Positions 10,861-21,060 of a stretch of 64,000 nucleotides of DNA are shown here, piece after piece. Each line of letters starts with the position of its first letter. Positions within the stretch are counted from its first letter, which is position 1. This DNA is from Eupeodes corollae (Eukaryota > Arthropoda > Insecta > Diptera > Syrphidae): positions 83,134,315-83,198,314 of the forward strand of contig NC_079147.1 of the NCBI RefSeq assembly GCF_945859685.1, given 5' to 3'. Both the position numbers and the translations under genes were made by a program. The notes beneath the pieces are model-generated. The model was not told where the DNA came from. It saw only the letters and a program-made list of their open reading frames with translations, and did not search any database.

Positions 10861-12415
10861 CCCCTTTTACCAAATCAACCAAAATATCATTAATCTATAA
10901 ATCCATATTCTCACCGTAAGACGTTCATTTTTAAAAAACAATACCATTTTTGTTTTGTTATTATTTGAACATGGTAATGCGATTATAATATTCTTCGCGC
11001 TGCTCCATCAAGTCATAAAATAGTTCAAGAATTCAAAAACTGCATCATCAGCTTCAACTTCAACTTCAATACACAAACACTTAACAATGAGTATAACTTT
11101 CAGAAACATAACAATTTTCCAACAAACTTAAAAACAATCCTCCTAGAACCCGACTTATTGTTTCTCTCCTTTTCTTGTTGCTAACTCTCTTTTATTCTGG
11201 GCTTGATGATAATGATGATGTTATTGGGTTCGGCTAGTGTTACTAACTCCTGGAATTTTGTGTCTGGCTGTTTTAGCAGCCATAGTCAAAGCCATAGCCA
11301 TAGCCAGAGAATACATCACTACACAAAACACAAAACAATCGAGAAGCCATTACAATGCGGTAAAGTTTTCTATTTCAACAAAAGTACTAAATGTCGGTGT
11401 GCTATTGGGCATTGTGTGCCATAAAAGTTCTGATGAATAAAAGATATAAATGAAGGGTGCAATAAATGAAAAAAAAAGTAATAAAAGGAGAAGCAACAAA
11501 CCCACACAGACTCATTAAGCATTCATTCGCTTCAAGGGCATCCCTAAGCCTCATGTATCCTAACTGAAGCGTGTATAAGCTCATTCAACAATTTCAAATC
11601 CCTCGGAGCGAGCTGATGAATATTCCAAACCACACTTCCCGTCTCTCTATTCAATTCGTATCTCTGGGCAGAGCGTCAATTCCCACTTTAATCACTTCCG
11701 TCATCAGCTTAGTTGCGGCTTAATATTTGCAGTTCCCCTTCCAATCATCACCATCAAAACTCCCTACGGATGGACTTTGGCTCTTTCTTCATCCTCTGTC
11801 GATGATGTGATGCTGCAATTGGTGCAACTGGAAAATTGGTTGCTATTGCAGTCGAAGTATGATGATGATAATGATGGTGGTCATGACGATGATGATAAGC
11901 AGCATCATTAAAATCTTTTGATAGCCAAATTACTTAAATAAGCTGCCGAATGCTGAGTGCCGATGCTGTTCAAGGCTTCTGACTAATTATTTAGAACAAG
12001 TTTTGTTTATAGAGGAATTTTTGTATTTTATGTTTTTGAGCTTGTTCCCAACCATATCGATGGAGATAGTTGACTACAAAGAGAAGCATTCAACAATTAT
12101 TATTTTGAAAGGAGGAATAGCGTCAATTATATTTTAATCAGGATATAAAAGCTTTTGAATTGCAGACAAGCAGAGATTTCAACTAACAACAGTTAACAAT
12201 ACATATTTGAGTTACAAATTAAAATGATTACGTCTAACTTGTGTTGAAAAGGAATGCAATACTGGTTTTTAAATTTTATTTCGAAATTTACTTAACTCGT
12301 CCCAACTCCCAATAAAACGACGACTTTAATAATTATCATGTGGTTATCACAAGTGATTTCAATCAGAATGTCTCACAGGTGTTTTATCTAAAAGAAAAGG
12401 CTGGTCGATGTTAAA
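10861..12415. other. Stretch without recognisable gene
   Basis: Contains simple-sequence runs (CTTCAA units near 11050; ATGATG near 11205; CATAGCCAT units near 11280; GATGATGAT near 11860-11900) and slightly richer GC content than its surroundings (11500-11980), as in unique fly intron sequence. Overlapping ORFs at 11203-11440 are frame variants of these runs. No TE motif recognised. Confidence 0.4.
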
Positions 12416-12419
12416 ATTG

Positions 12420-13240
12420 AATAAAACAAGTTGTAGTTTAAATGGCCCCACGTATCCGATGGATGGCGCACATTCCAAAGGTCCAGTAATCGATGACTTT
12501 GTCGCATAAATCTGACTGAAATTGAGCGATGATGGCATCGGTTATGTTGTTTTTGAGGCCGCAGTGGTCTGCAGTTTATTCAAGATTACCATGCTATGAA
12601 ACCGCCCGCATAGAATATCGATTGAATCTTGAGCTGTGTTGGCACGTACCACCATCCTTTCGAAATTATATGCCTTCTAGTCCATATCATGCAATTCAAG
12701 CCACAAAAAGTTGGTGATCGTGGTTGACGCTGATGGTCTGGCCAGCATCATTTTCGAAGAAATACGGACTGAAGAAGGGCCCAGCCTAAATCTACAACGA
12801 AAAGTTAATTGAGTTGGATGCAATGGTAACTCGTAGGGTAAATTTCCCGAGAATTTGGTGTCATTCCAATTCCGGCAATTTTGCTAATTCACGTAACCAT
12901 TCATCTAAAAAACGCGTAATCATTCATCCTTATCGCTAAAGACGATTTTTCGACTAAAAATTGTGACCAACTTCCAACTGCTCCAAAATACAATTAACGA
13001 ATACAAGACGCTGCAGTTTGACTATGAGATTCAACTCCTAGGTCAGTTGAATTTTGTATGGGTGCAAGCCCAAATCACAACATGAAATTCTGGAGCACAC
13101 TCTCTCGAACATTGGAGATAATTTTGCCAGATCTTGCTTTTCGCTGACGTTTGGGTGTTGGTTGATTTACTTATTGAGCCGGTGGACTCTGATTTCACCA
13201 CCAAAGGTTAAATAGTCGATTTGGAAGGACAACAATAAAC
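12420..13240 (-). mobile_element. Decayed mariner-superfamily transposase (DDE_3 type), copy 1
   Basis: Minus-strand, frame-broken. N-terminal side (~13200-13130): FESTGSISKSTNTQTSAKSK, resembling the end of the helix-turn-helix region. ~13060-12960: LHPYKIQLT and LEQLEVGHNF, preceding the first catalytic Asp block, IVFSDK (expected IIFSDEAHF). ~12780-12740: PYFFENDAGQTISVN. ~12690-12640: FRKDGGTCQ, the second catalytic Asp. C-terminal block near 12560-12450: LKNNITDAIIAQF. The third-Asp region between them is too damaged to read. It belongs to the same family as the copies at 33.1/34.5, 60.2 and 63.6 kb. No terminal inverted repeats could be found. Confidence 0.7.
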
Positions 13241-13879
13241 CCAATAAAAGGGTGGAACGTGCGAATCGTTGCAAATAGAAAAGACCAATTTTTTACAAAA
13301 AAATTTTATTATTTGCTTGGGTTTCTCGGTGATTGCCATTGTCTTAAATCATTGATTAAAAGAGAAGATATTTGGAGAGAAGGAAAAAGAAATTGCATGG
13401 CCGTCCCGAGCTGTTAAAATCAACCCATACCTTTTGGAAAACCATTTACATATATTAGTAAATCACCTTTATTTAATTTCATAATCGGATTTAGAATAAA
13501 AGCTGGTTCATCAAAAAAAATCAAATTTGCTTATAAAGCGAAATAAAACTTTAAAACCAATTATTTCATAAAAGCCAGTGATGCAAAAATTGAAGTAATT
13601 TGTAAACTGGTTTGAAGTACATAAAAAGATAGGTATTGACTACTGAGATTCACTTGCATAAATCAAAAAAAGGAGGGTGGTGCAAATCTTATTGATAACA
13701 ACATTTCTTGAAAGATTATAGATCATTTGTTCTCAGTTTTAAGTTGTTTTTGTAGGTTTTCATTTTCTGTAAGAACAGTTGATTTTTTAATTGTTTTTTA
13801 TAAAATTTAATAAGAGTCAAAAACGATGATCTTTTGTTCGAAACTTTTTAAATTCGTTTTAAGATTATCATCCTTGTTC
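13241..13879. other. AT-rich stretch, weak foldback-unit similarity
   Basis: No gene. Around 13750-13800 the sequence GTAGGTTTTCATTTTCTGTA followed by ACAGTTGATTTTTT resembles one arm unit of foldback family 1 (minus orientation), but the match is too short and simple to be secure. Confidence 0.3.
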
Positions 13880-14560
13880 TTTGTATGTGGACTACCAACT
13901 TCAGCCTATGATAAGTTCATGAAATTCTGATCTTGACATCATTGTCCAATGGGTAATCAAAAACCGAGTAGAATTTAATGCTTCGAAAACTCAATGCTGT
14001 CTACTGTCCTAAAAGTGTAACTCTCCCCCATTGCCACTATCCATGCGTGGTACTTACATCGAAGAGATTGTACAGCATTCAATTTTGGGTAAGTTCATTA
14101 CAAACCACTTGTTGTGGTGTGTAAAAATGCTAAAAATGATTCTAAGTGTTTAGGTTATTCAGATAATGCAAGAAGTTTTTACCCCTTTTAATATGGCTAT
14201 AAGTCTTTGGATAGTGTTGAAAAGGGAGCTCTAAAACTGATAGCAGATCGTTTTATTTCACTAATTTCATTATCACTAATTTTTTAGTCAATGCTCTACC
14301 GAAATAGCCAGTTGCACTCTTCAACTAAAACAATTTAACCGTAATACCCGTACTGCTAGGAACGCTCATCAGATATCCCTTAAACAAAATTTTGGACGTA
14401 CTGTTAAGTACAGGGATTCTTTCTTCAGCCGCACTACACGAATATGGAATGCTTTGCCACGCTCAACAACTCATTACAAAGTGCAGATATTCAACACCAA
14501 TGTGCATCGGTTTCTCCTTTCTAAACCTATCCTCCTTTCCTAATTGCTCGTAGTGTGTCT
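13880..14560 (+). mobile_element. CR1/Jockey-like LINE, RT C-terminal half
   Basis: Plus-strand frames give SDLDIIVQWVIKNRVEFNAS followed by KTQCCLLS (about 13925-14010), then MRGTYIEEIVQHSILG (14040-14090): the segment after the catalytic Asp pair in Jockey-superfamily enzymes. Near 14340-14540 comes the C-terminal signature ARNAHQISLKQNFGRTVKYR, then DSFFSRTTRIWNALPRS and the basic end VHRFLLSKP. Several frameshifts lie between. The upstream catalytic region is missing. Inactive; possibly the other part of the element seen at 10.44 kb, since strand and type agree, but unproven. Confidence 0.75.
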
Positions 14561-16284
14561 AATCATTATAAGGGTATTCATTTTAAGCACGCGTTGATCA
14601 GTGTACATTGAACGCATAGTAACGGGAAGTGGTGGTCTGAAATCACCTGAAAGGAGTAACAGAGCGCCGCCAAATTGTCTGTCGTTGCTATTTTATCTTT
14701 CAATGTCCTGTTCAACTCCCCAAGCGAATGCTTGTGAGCCATCGCTGCCATTTCTACAGTATTTAATTCAGTGTCTACTTAATCAGATCTTACTTTTCAA
14801 TATTAATATTTTATACTAAACTGTTTATGATATGTTATGATCTTTATTATAGCTAAAAATATTTCGATATTTCTTTATCTTAAATATATGTTCAAAATTT
14901 ACAGAGATTGGTATATTATCTACCTTACTACTGGCAAGTTTAAATGAGTTTTTAACAAAAAATTCAAAGATGAAGTATTGGGTGAAGAAAAAGCTACTTA
15001 AAAGCCTTCATTAAAGAGCATAACAAAAGAGTATAAATCAATACACACATTAATTATATAAAACAGATAAAAGGGGTGGAGTGCAGACAGAAGCTAACAG
15101 TGCGAAATTTCAATTATAACTTTAACAAAACTGTATCAGTATACAAATTAAAGATAAATAACAAATAAAGTGTCAATAAGCACAAATCAATACCATTGAG
15201 AAATGTATACATCAGTGGCGAAGGCACCGTATAAGCCGATTCCTATCGACTTACCTTTTGTAAATCTCAATATCAACAAAAAAAACTTCATGCAACATGT
15301 ATATAAACAAATCATGCAACAGCATCTACATTACTTTACAATAATTCAATCAACATGTATTTTTCTCTTTAAAGGTATGCCGGGTTATTATTTTATCGCT
15401 CGATAGAACAAAATTTGTTTTCTCTCCCGTTTTCTCTTCTACTTTTCGCTAGGCGCGTGCTTCTTTATTCAACCAACGCTTTCTTAAGCATAGAAATAAC
15501 CCGATGTTCACCGGCTTTCATCCGATGAATTTGTATGTATCTGAAAATTCACTTGCTTGTGCAAAAAACAAACAAGTGTGTTGGAAATGGAGAAATACGC
15601 ATTTCGCATGTCAGGTTGAGCCTAAGCAAAGCAGTACGTTGACGCACTACACTTGTTATTCATTTTCATAGAGTAAACAAATATTGAACTATTCTATATA
15701 GGAAAAAAGACAAATGTAACCCGTCTTTTATGGACTTATTCCATATTTTTCTTCATTTTCGGAGGATGAAGTTTAAGAAGTAGGGGTTGCCACTTAAAGA
15801 AAATTGCGTAGTGGATGATTTTTGGCAGAAAGTTACTGTAATTTTAGTTAATTGACAGAAATAGATAAAATTAGCTAGACAAATGAGATTTTGTTCTAAA
15901 TTATTACAAGCCGATTCTAAGATGGTAGATTGCATTAATAAAAGTGTGAACAAAAAAAGTATTAATTAAAGATAAAAAGTTTATTAAAGTTTGAATTGGA
16001 AGTGATTTGAGAAAAGTGGTTGCATTTTGTTTAAATTTTAGTTACTCAAAAGTGACAATGGCTCTTATAGGAATAGATTGCTGTTTGACAGATTTTCTAT
16101 TAGATGAAAATAATAACTTTGAAAAACGTAATTTATTAAGGAAAAATAGTGATAGGATTAAGGAACTCTACCCCTCCTTTGAGCTTATCTATTCAATTAG
16201 AAAGCAAAGATTTTTGTTTTTTTCTCAGAATTTTTGTGAAAACTAGTGTTCTTTTCAATTTTATTCAAAAATTTAAGCTTATCG
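14561..16284. other. Stretch without recognisable gene; includes one weak exon candidate
   Basis: Mostly AT-rich. A 67-codon frame at 15203-15406 begins MYTSVAKAPYKPIPIDLPF. It is preceded by TATA-like TATATAAAA at 15055-15063 and contains a possible donor AAG|GTATGC near 15374. The protein resembles nothing I know, and both signals are expected by chance in such DNA. Confidence 0.3.
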
Positions 16285-17350
16285 TTCTGTGTTGGGTTGA
16301 ATAAATTGTCAGTTGAATTAACAACAATATTTTTTCATATAAAGAAATAGTTTAGTTTTAATATCTAGTTTTGTTAAATAGATTTGTATTCAAAAACACA
16401 TTTTTACCAATTTTAATAGCATTTCTTAAATTTTTACAAATTGTATGAATGAAATTGTTATGAGAGATATCAAGAACCGAATATCATTTTTTACCCAATT
16501 TGCGTTTTATTTCTTGTAGATTTTATTTTTTTATGAAAAAAGGACTGTTGGATTTTTATAAACAAATTACTGAATATCGAAAACAATATTTTCTATGAAA
16601 TAAAAAAAGGTTTGAAGACAATATTTTTAATTTTTGAAAAGCTATTTGAATCGAAAGTAAATTTTTACCAAGCTTCAGTACTGTTTTTTTTTTTAGGTTT
16701 TTATTTTTTGTAAAACACTGTCAATTCGATTGTTCTCAAAATTTTTTCGAAGGTTCAAAACAATATTTCTTATAACAAAAAATAAGTTAAAAGTCATAAT
16801 TTGATTTTTAAATTTTTTTTTAACAAAAAATATACTGCCAATTTCATTTTTTCTCAAAATTTTACCACATGTTAAAAACGTTTATTTTTTCGTTCCAGAA
16901 AATTGTTTTGGAGATAAATTATTTATTATTCGTAGAATTTTAGCGGTGTCAAATTTTTTTGATTTATAACAAAACCGTTGATTTAATTTTTTCAAAAATA
17001 TATTTGTTTGGTATCATGTTACAATATATTATATAAAATATAATTCTGTAACGTCATTGGTTCGTGAGATATTTAAGGTTAACCAAAATGTTCACCTTTT
17101 TTTAAACTGCTAAGGTAAAAAAAAAACGCCCTCGCAATTTTCTTGAGTGCCCTTTCTGCATCTTTCTGCATTATTATCTGCATAACAAAATTTATTTGAA
17201 GTCGATATCTCTACTTTTTCATGAGCTATTGACGACGAAAAAACGTCGCGGACGTACGAACGCACAGACATCTTTCTAAAAATCTTTTATTTCGACTTGA
17301 AACGTCGAGAAATTTCAGCATTTTCAATTTGACTAATCGGATCCATTACA
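16285..17350 (-). mobile_element. Foldback-like family 1, copy A (one arm, minus orientation)
   Basis: Collinear with 46800-47690, and then with the inverted complement of 47990-48480. The left end lacks the terminal ~70 bases present in the 46.7 kb copy. Arm units carry GTCAATTCGAT-type motifs near 16717 and 16836. The inner part carries AAACTGCTAxGGTAAAA, GCATCTTTCTGCATTATTATCTG and a hexamer-rich CGTCGCGGACGTACG tract near 17245. No ORF of note. Confidence 0.75.
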
Positions 17351-17459
17351 AAAACATCTTTTTCAGCAGTACATTTCAGTAAGTACATTTCTGATATTTT
17401 TTTCTAGTCGCTCATTTTTCTCCGACTTACGTTTTGAAATAAGTCACGCCTCGCCACTG

Positions 17460-17780
17460 GTATACATATATAATAATAAATGAATAAATAAATCAATACA
17501 TAAATAAATAAATGAATAAATAAATAAATAAATAAATACTTACATAACTAAATAAATAATTAAATCAATAAATAAATAACACATAAATACAAAAAAAAAA
17601 TAAATAAGTGAGTAAATAAATAAATGTATAAAAAGAATCAAATAAAATAAATACAAAACTAATAAGTATATTAAAAAATAAGTAAGTAAGTTAACAAACA
17701 AATACAAAATTAATAAATAAATAACAAATAAATACATTAATTTACAGAAATAAATAAATTAACAACATCAAAGAAAATAT
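17460..17780. repeat. (ATAA)n / (AAAT)n microsatellite
   Basis: An imperfect tetranucleotide array, mainly ATAAATAAATAA with interspersed variants such as ATGA and ACAT. The 65-codon minus-strand frame across it is a repeat artefact. Confidence 0.9.
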
Positions 17781-18149
17781 AAATAGATAACAAAAATCAG
17801 TCTTTTGAATATTATAACTATGAAGCTAAATTTGAAATTAAAGCATTGTTAGATGTTTCGCAGGAAACTTTATAATCGTTCTTTTAATTTTATAATTCTA
17901 TCAGAAATATATTTAACATTAGCTAAAATGTGTAATTCGTTGGTTGAAAAATGCCAAGAAAGGTTTAACATCATTGTTTACAACTTGTTTTTGGATATGG
18001 CTTTTTGCGCAGCTACCCCAAGCAGGTGATCCGTAAAGAATAATTGCTTGAACAATAACTTTGAATATAATTAGTTTATTTTCGTGACTTAACTTTGATT
18101 TACGATTAGTAAAAGGATATAGAATTTTAATGGTTACGTTTACTTTTTT

Positions 18150-18256
18150 GTAGGTCTCTTCCATTCCTGACAACAGTACTCGTGCAAAGGAATGGTTGAG
18201 AGTTGTAAGTCACTAGGCCCTGGTTCCCAACGGACTGTTTCGCCACCCAATGTAAA
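18150..18256 (+). mobile_element. 5'-truncated SINE with 12-bp target duplication
   Basis: Contains only the SINE 3' half: CCATTCCTGACAACAGTACT, then GGTTGAGAGTTGTAAGTCAC, then CTAGGCCCTGG and GGACTGTTTCGCCACCCAAT. GTTTACTTTTTT at 18138-18149 is repeated at 18257-18268, a perfect 12-base duplication flanking the insert. The host is the Jockey LINE at 17919-20680, so the SINE inserted later. The clean duplication shows target-primed insertion and recency relative to the LINE. Confidence 0.85.
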
Positions 18257-19317
18257 GTTTACTTTTTTTATGATTTCTTGGACATGAATTCCAAAAGTTA
18301 GTTTACTTTCCAAGTGGACACCAAGGTTTTTAACATTTGATTTCCAGTTTGCTTCTACGCCGTTGATTAAGAGGAAGTTACTTGGCAAAAAACAAGCTTT
18401 TCTTTTTCGAGTAAAAAAGATAGCCTGCGTTTTCAAAGCATTTATCTTAATCTTAAGATCATTAAAATATTGTTGAAGTGCATTCAAAGAAGATTGCAAA
18501 TTGGAACCAAATGAATCAGAAGAAAATACGCAGGTGTCATGTGCAAATATAGCCTTATTGCAATTTTGCAAAAGAGGGAAATCAGCAGTAAAAATTGAAT
18601 AGAGTATTGGGCCAAGAACGGATCCTTGAGGCACACTTGCACTACATTCAAAGATTTCCGAAAGTTTTTTGTTAACAGAACAACTAAACTTCTTGATGAC
18701 AGGAAGGACTTTACAATTTTTACTATACACATGGGAAAGTTGAGCATTACAAGCTTGTGTAAGAGGCCGTCATGCCAAACCAAATCAAATGCTTTCTCAA
18801 CGTCAAGCAAGACCATACCGGTACTTTTACCATTGATAAAGTTGGTTTGAATGATTCTGGTTATTCGATCAATTTGGTGGACTGTATTATAGTACGGTCG
18901 AAACCAAAATTGTTTAGGAGGCAGAATATTATTATTGTTAATGTGTGTTATTAGTTTGTTTTCAATTATTTTTCCAAAACCCTTACTTACAGAAATTAGT
19001 AAAGAAAGTAGCTTGTCTTAATACAAGAATTGAACAAATTTAAAAGAAAAATGTTTTATGTTGCCAAAGCCAGCTGACTTTCAAACCAGAATTACATCAA
19101 TAACTTCCTTAATTGTAATATACTCTTCCTGATTATTTAAGATACTAGTGTTGATCGAATTCAATAAATGCAGAACTAAAGATTTTACATTGCTATTTGT
19201 TGTTGAGTTATTAGTTAGTCGGTAAATATTTTGCGTAAAGCGTTTTCCTTTTAAGACCTAGACAATGCTACTAGCCCATTATCTAGTTTTAATGCAGGTA
19301 TATTTAATTTAGTTAGT

Positions 19318-19618
19318 ACCCGTGGCATGATGGTTAGTGCGTTGGACTGTCATGCAAGGGGTCTAAGGTTCAATCCCTGCCTCTGCCACTTTAATTTAAA
19401 AAAAATAATTTTCGTAGGTACCTACTGCCTCTTGGGACGAATTGACAAATCCTTCAAGAGTAATTCTTGTCATGAAAAAGTGCTTTCTCAAACTAGCCGT
19501 TAGGATTCGGCCTTAAATTGTAGGTCCCTTCCATTCCTGACAACAGTACTCGCACACAGGAATGGTTGAGAGTTGTAAGTCACTAGGCCCTGGTTCACAA
19601 CGGACTGTTTCGCCACTC
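19318..19618 (+). mobile_element. tRNA-derived SINE, near full length
   Basis: The head contains RNA polymerase III-type internal promoter boxes: A box TGGTTAGTGCGTTGG (19331-19345) and B box GGTTCAATCCC (19367-19377), with a tRNA-like body between. A tRNA-unrelated body follows (TCTTGTCATGAAAAAGTGCT, GATTCGGCCTTAAA). The 3' end is GGTTCACAACGGACTGTTTC and then GCCAC. It lies inside the Jockey LINE linker/RT junction. I do not call a functional tRNA gene because the fold would be imperfect and the body continues without a terminator. No target duplication was clear. Confidence 0.85.
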
Positions 19619-20859
19619 CACTCCATTTGATTTGATTTTGATATTTAAGTTAGGCTTTTTAATAACCTTAACAATATTCCAGAAAGGTTTGCCACCTTTC
19701 TCTAGACCTCTTAATTTTTGGTTCCATTTCTTGTTTCTGAATATCGAAATACCTTCCTTGATCAAATTTGTAAGAATTTTCGTTTCGGTTAAGTAACAAT
19801 AATCTCTTGTCCGTAGCCACCTTCTTCTAAAACTGTTTCTCATTTTCATGAGTTCAACTAAGTTAGGTGGAAGGACCGTGTTGCTATTTAACCTTATTTG
19901 TTTTAAAGAAACAAGGAAACATTTTTATCAATTTCTGAAGTGGATATATCGGAATGAAGATAAGGAACATTTCTTAATTTTGAACTCAATTGGGTTCCAA
20001 ACATGTTTCAGTTGGCATGTTTGAAGTCTAAAACTTCGTTTCTTCTGTTAGAAGGCAGTAAATACGTACTAATGCATATAGGAAGATGATCAGAACTTAA
20101 TTTACATAGCACTTCAGTTTGATTAAATAGTCCCGGGCTATTTGTTAAAAAAGGTCTAAGGTATAAGGGTTTGCGCGGTTGTTAGGAGGGTAATAAGTTG
20201 GATGGGGAGTGAATAATACATCGAAAGTATGAGTAGAATTTATATTTTCAAGTATGTTACCCCAGGTATTAGATCTTAGACATTCCCAATTTCTATGTTT
20301 GCAATTAAAATCGCCTCCGAAAATTACCGTTAATATTTACTATCTTTCGTAAATCATTGTTCAAGTCGAACATGCAGGGCCACCCGAAAAGTATGGAACG
20401 AACATTTTCAATGAAGAGCCATTAGAAAATGGAACTTCAATACCAATACTTTGTATTATTTTAGTATTCAAAATACACCTCCACCCCTTTTCTCATCTCT
20501 ATCCAAACGATAACACAAGTATTTACTATTTGATCACCTATCATTAAAAGAGAGCCATGTCTCTAAACCAATGTCTACTTTTTGTTTGCTCAGGAGAGAA
20601 AAAAATTTAATATTCTTACATCGAATGCTTTTAGCATTCCAACATATTACTTTCATGGATGTATCATTCATTAAACTGTTTAATAAGTTGTAGCATAGAT
20701 TTCAAAGCCAACATAATTGTTGATTTAGGTACGTCAATTAATAATATTCTTATTGGTAATAATATTTTTATTTGTTAATCTAATTATAAAATAGTTCTTT
20801 ACTGCATCAACTTGTGTCTTTATCAAATTATTGGAATCATTCTTATTCAACCATCGAAG

Positions 20860-21060
20860 TTTCAAGCCAAACATTTGAAACTTATAATATAATTGTCAAC
20901 AAATGTTTCCAAACAAATATTTTAAATTATTGCAGATATTTGAGTCAAAAATCAATGTGAACCAACTTTTAATATTATAAAGATTTTGGTTTTTATTTAT
21001 TTAAGAATTAACATTGTTCGGTTCTCGATATCTCGTAAATAAATAAAGCTATTAACTTCA
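20860..21060 (-). repeat. Degenerate foldback family 1 arm unit
   Basis: GATATTTGAGTCAAAAATCA, then CCAACTTTTAATATTATA and GGTTTTTATTTAT follow the order of one family 1 arm unit in minus orientation (compare 47335-47400). Single unit, weak. Confidence 0.4.

Larger units (their letters stand above)
17919..20680 (-). mobile_element. Jockey-clade LINE ORF2 (endonuclease + RT), broken by two SINEs
   Basis: The most complete Jockey-type element here. Minus-strand order: ~20660-20570 endonuclease start (CWNAKSIRCKNIKFF); ~20330-20060 endonuclease core with GGDFNCKHRNW, an aromatic-rich YYPPNNRANPYTLD and the catalytic SSDHLPI; 19849-19620 linker (RRWLRTRDYCY, KPFWNIVK); 19320-18900 RT start (IPALKLDNG); 18816-18760 VLLDVEKAFDLVWHDG; 18660-18520 ASVPQGSVLGPILYSIFTAD and the catalytic box, where FADDT reads FAHDT (first Asp changed to His); 18440-18260 INALKTQAIFFTRKRKACF and NLGVHLESKLTF; 18130-17940 PFTNRKSKL and LYGSPAWGSCAKSHI. 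SINEs interrupt it at 19318-19618 and 18150-18256. Stops are scattered. The 196-codon frame at 18140-18730 includes antisense SINE sequence. Dead. Confidence 0.9.

Noticed and set aside
17540..17737. 65-codon minus-strand membrane-protein-like frame
   Set aside because: Translation of an (ATAA)n microsatellite.
18140..18730. 196-codon frame as one intact protein
   Set aside because: Its last ~34 codons are antisense SINE; the true LINE frame is interrupted here.
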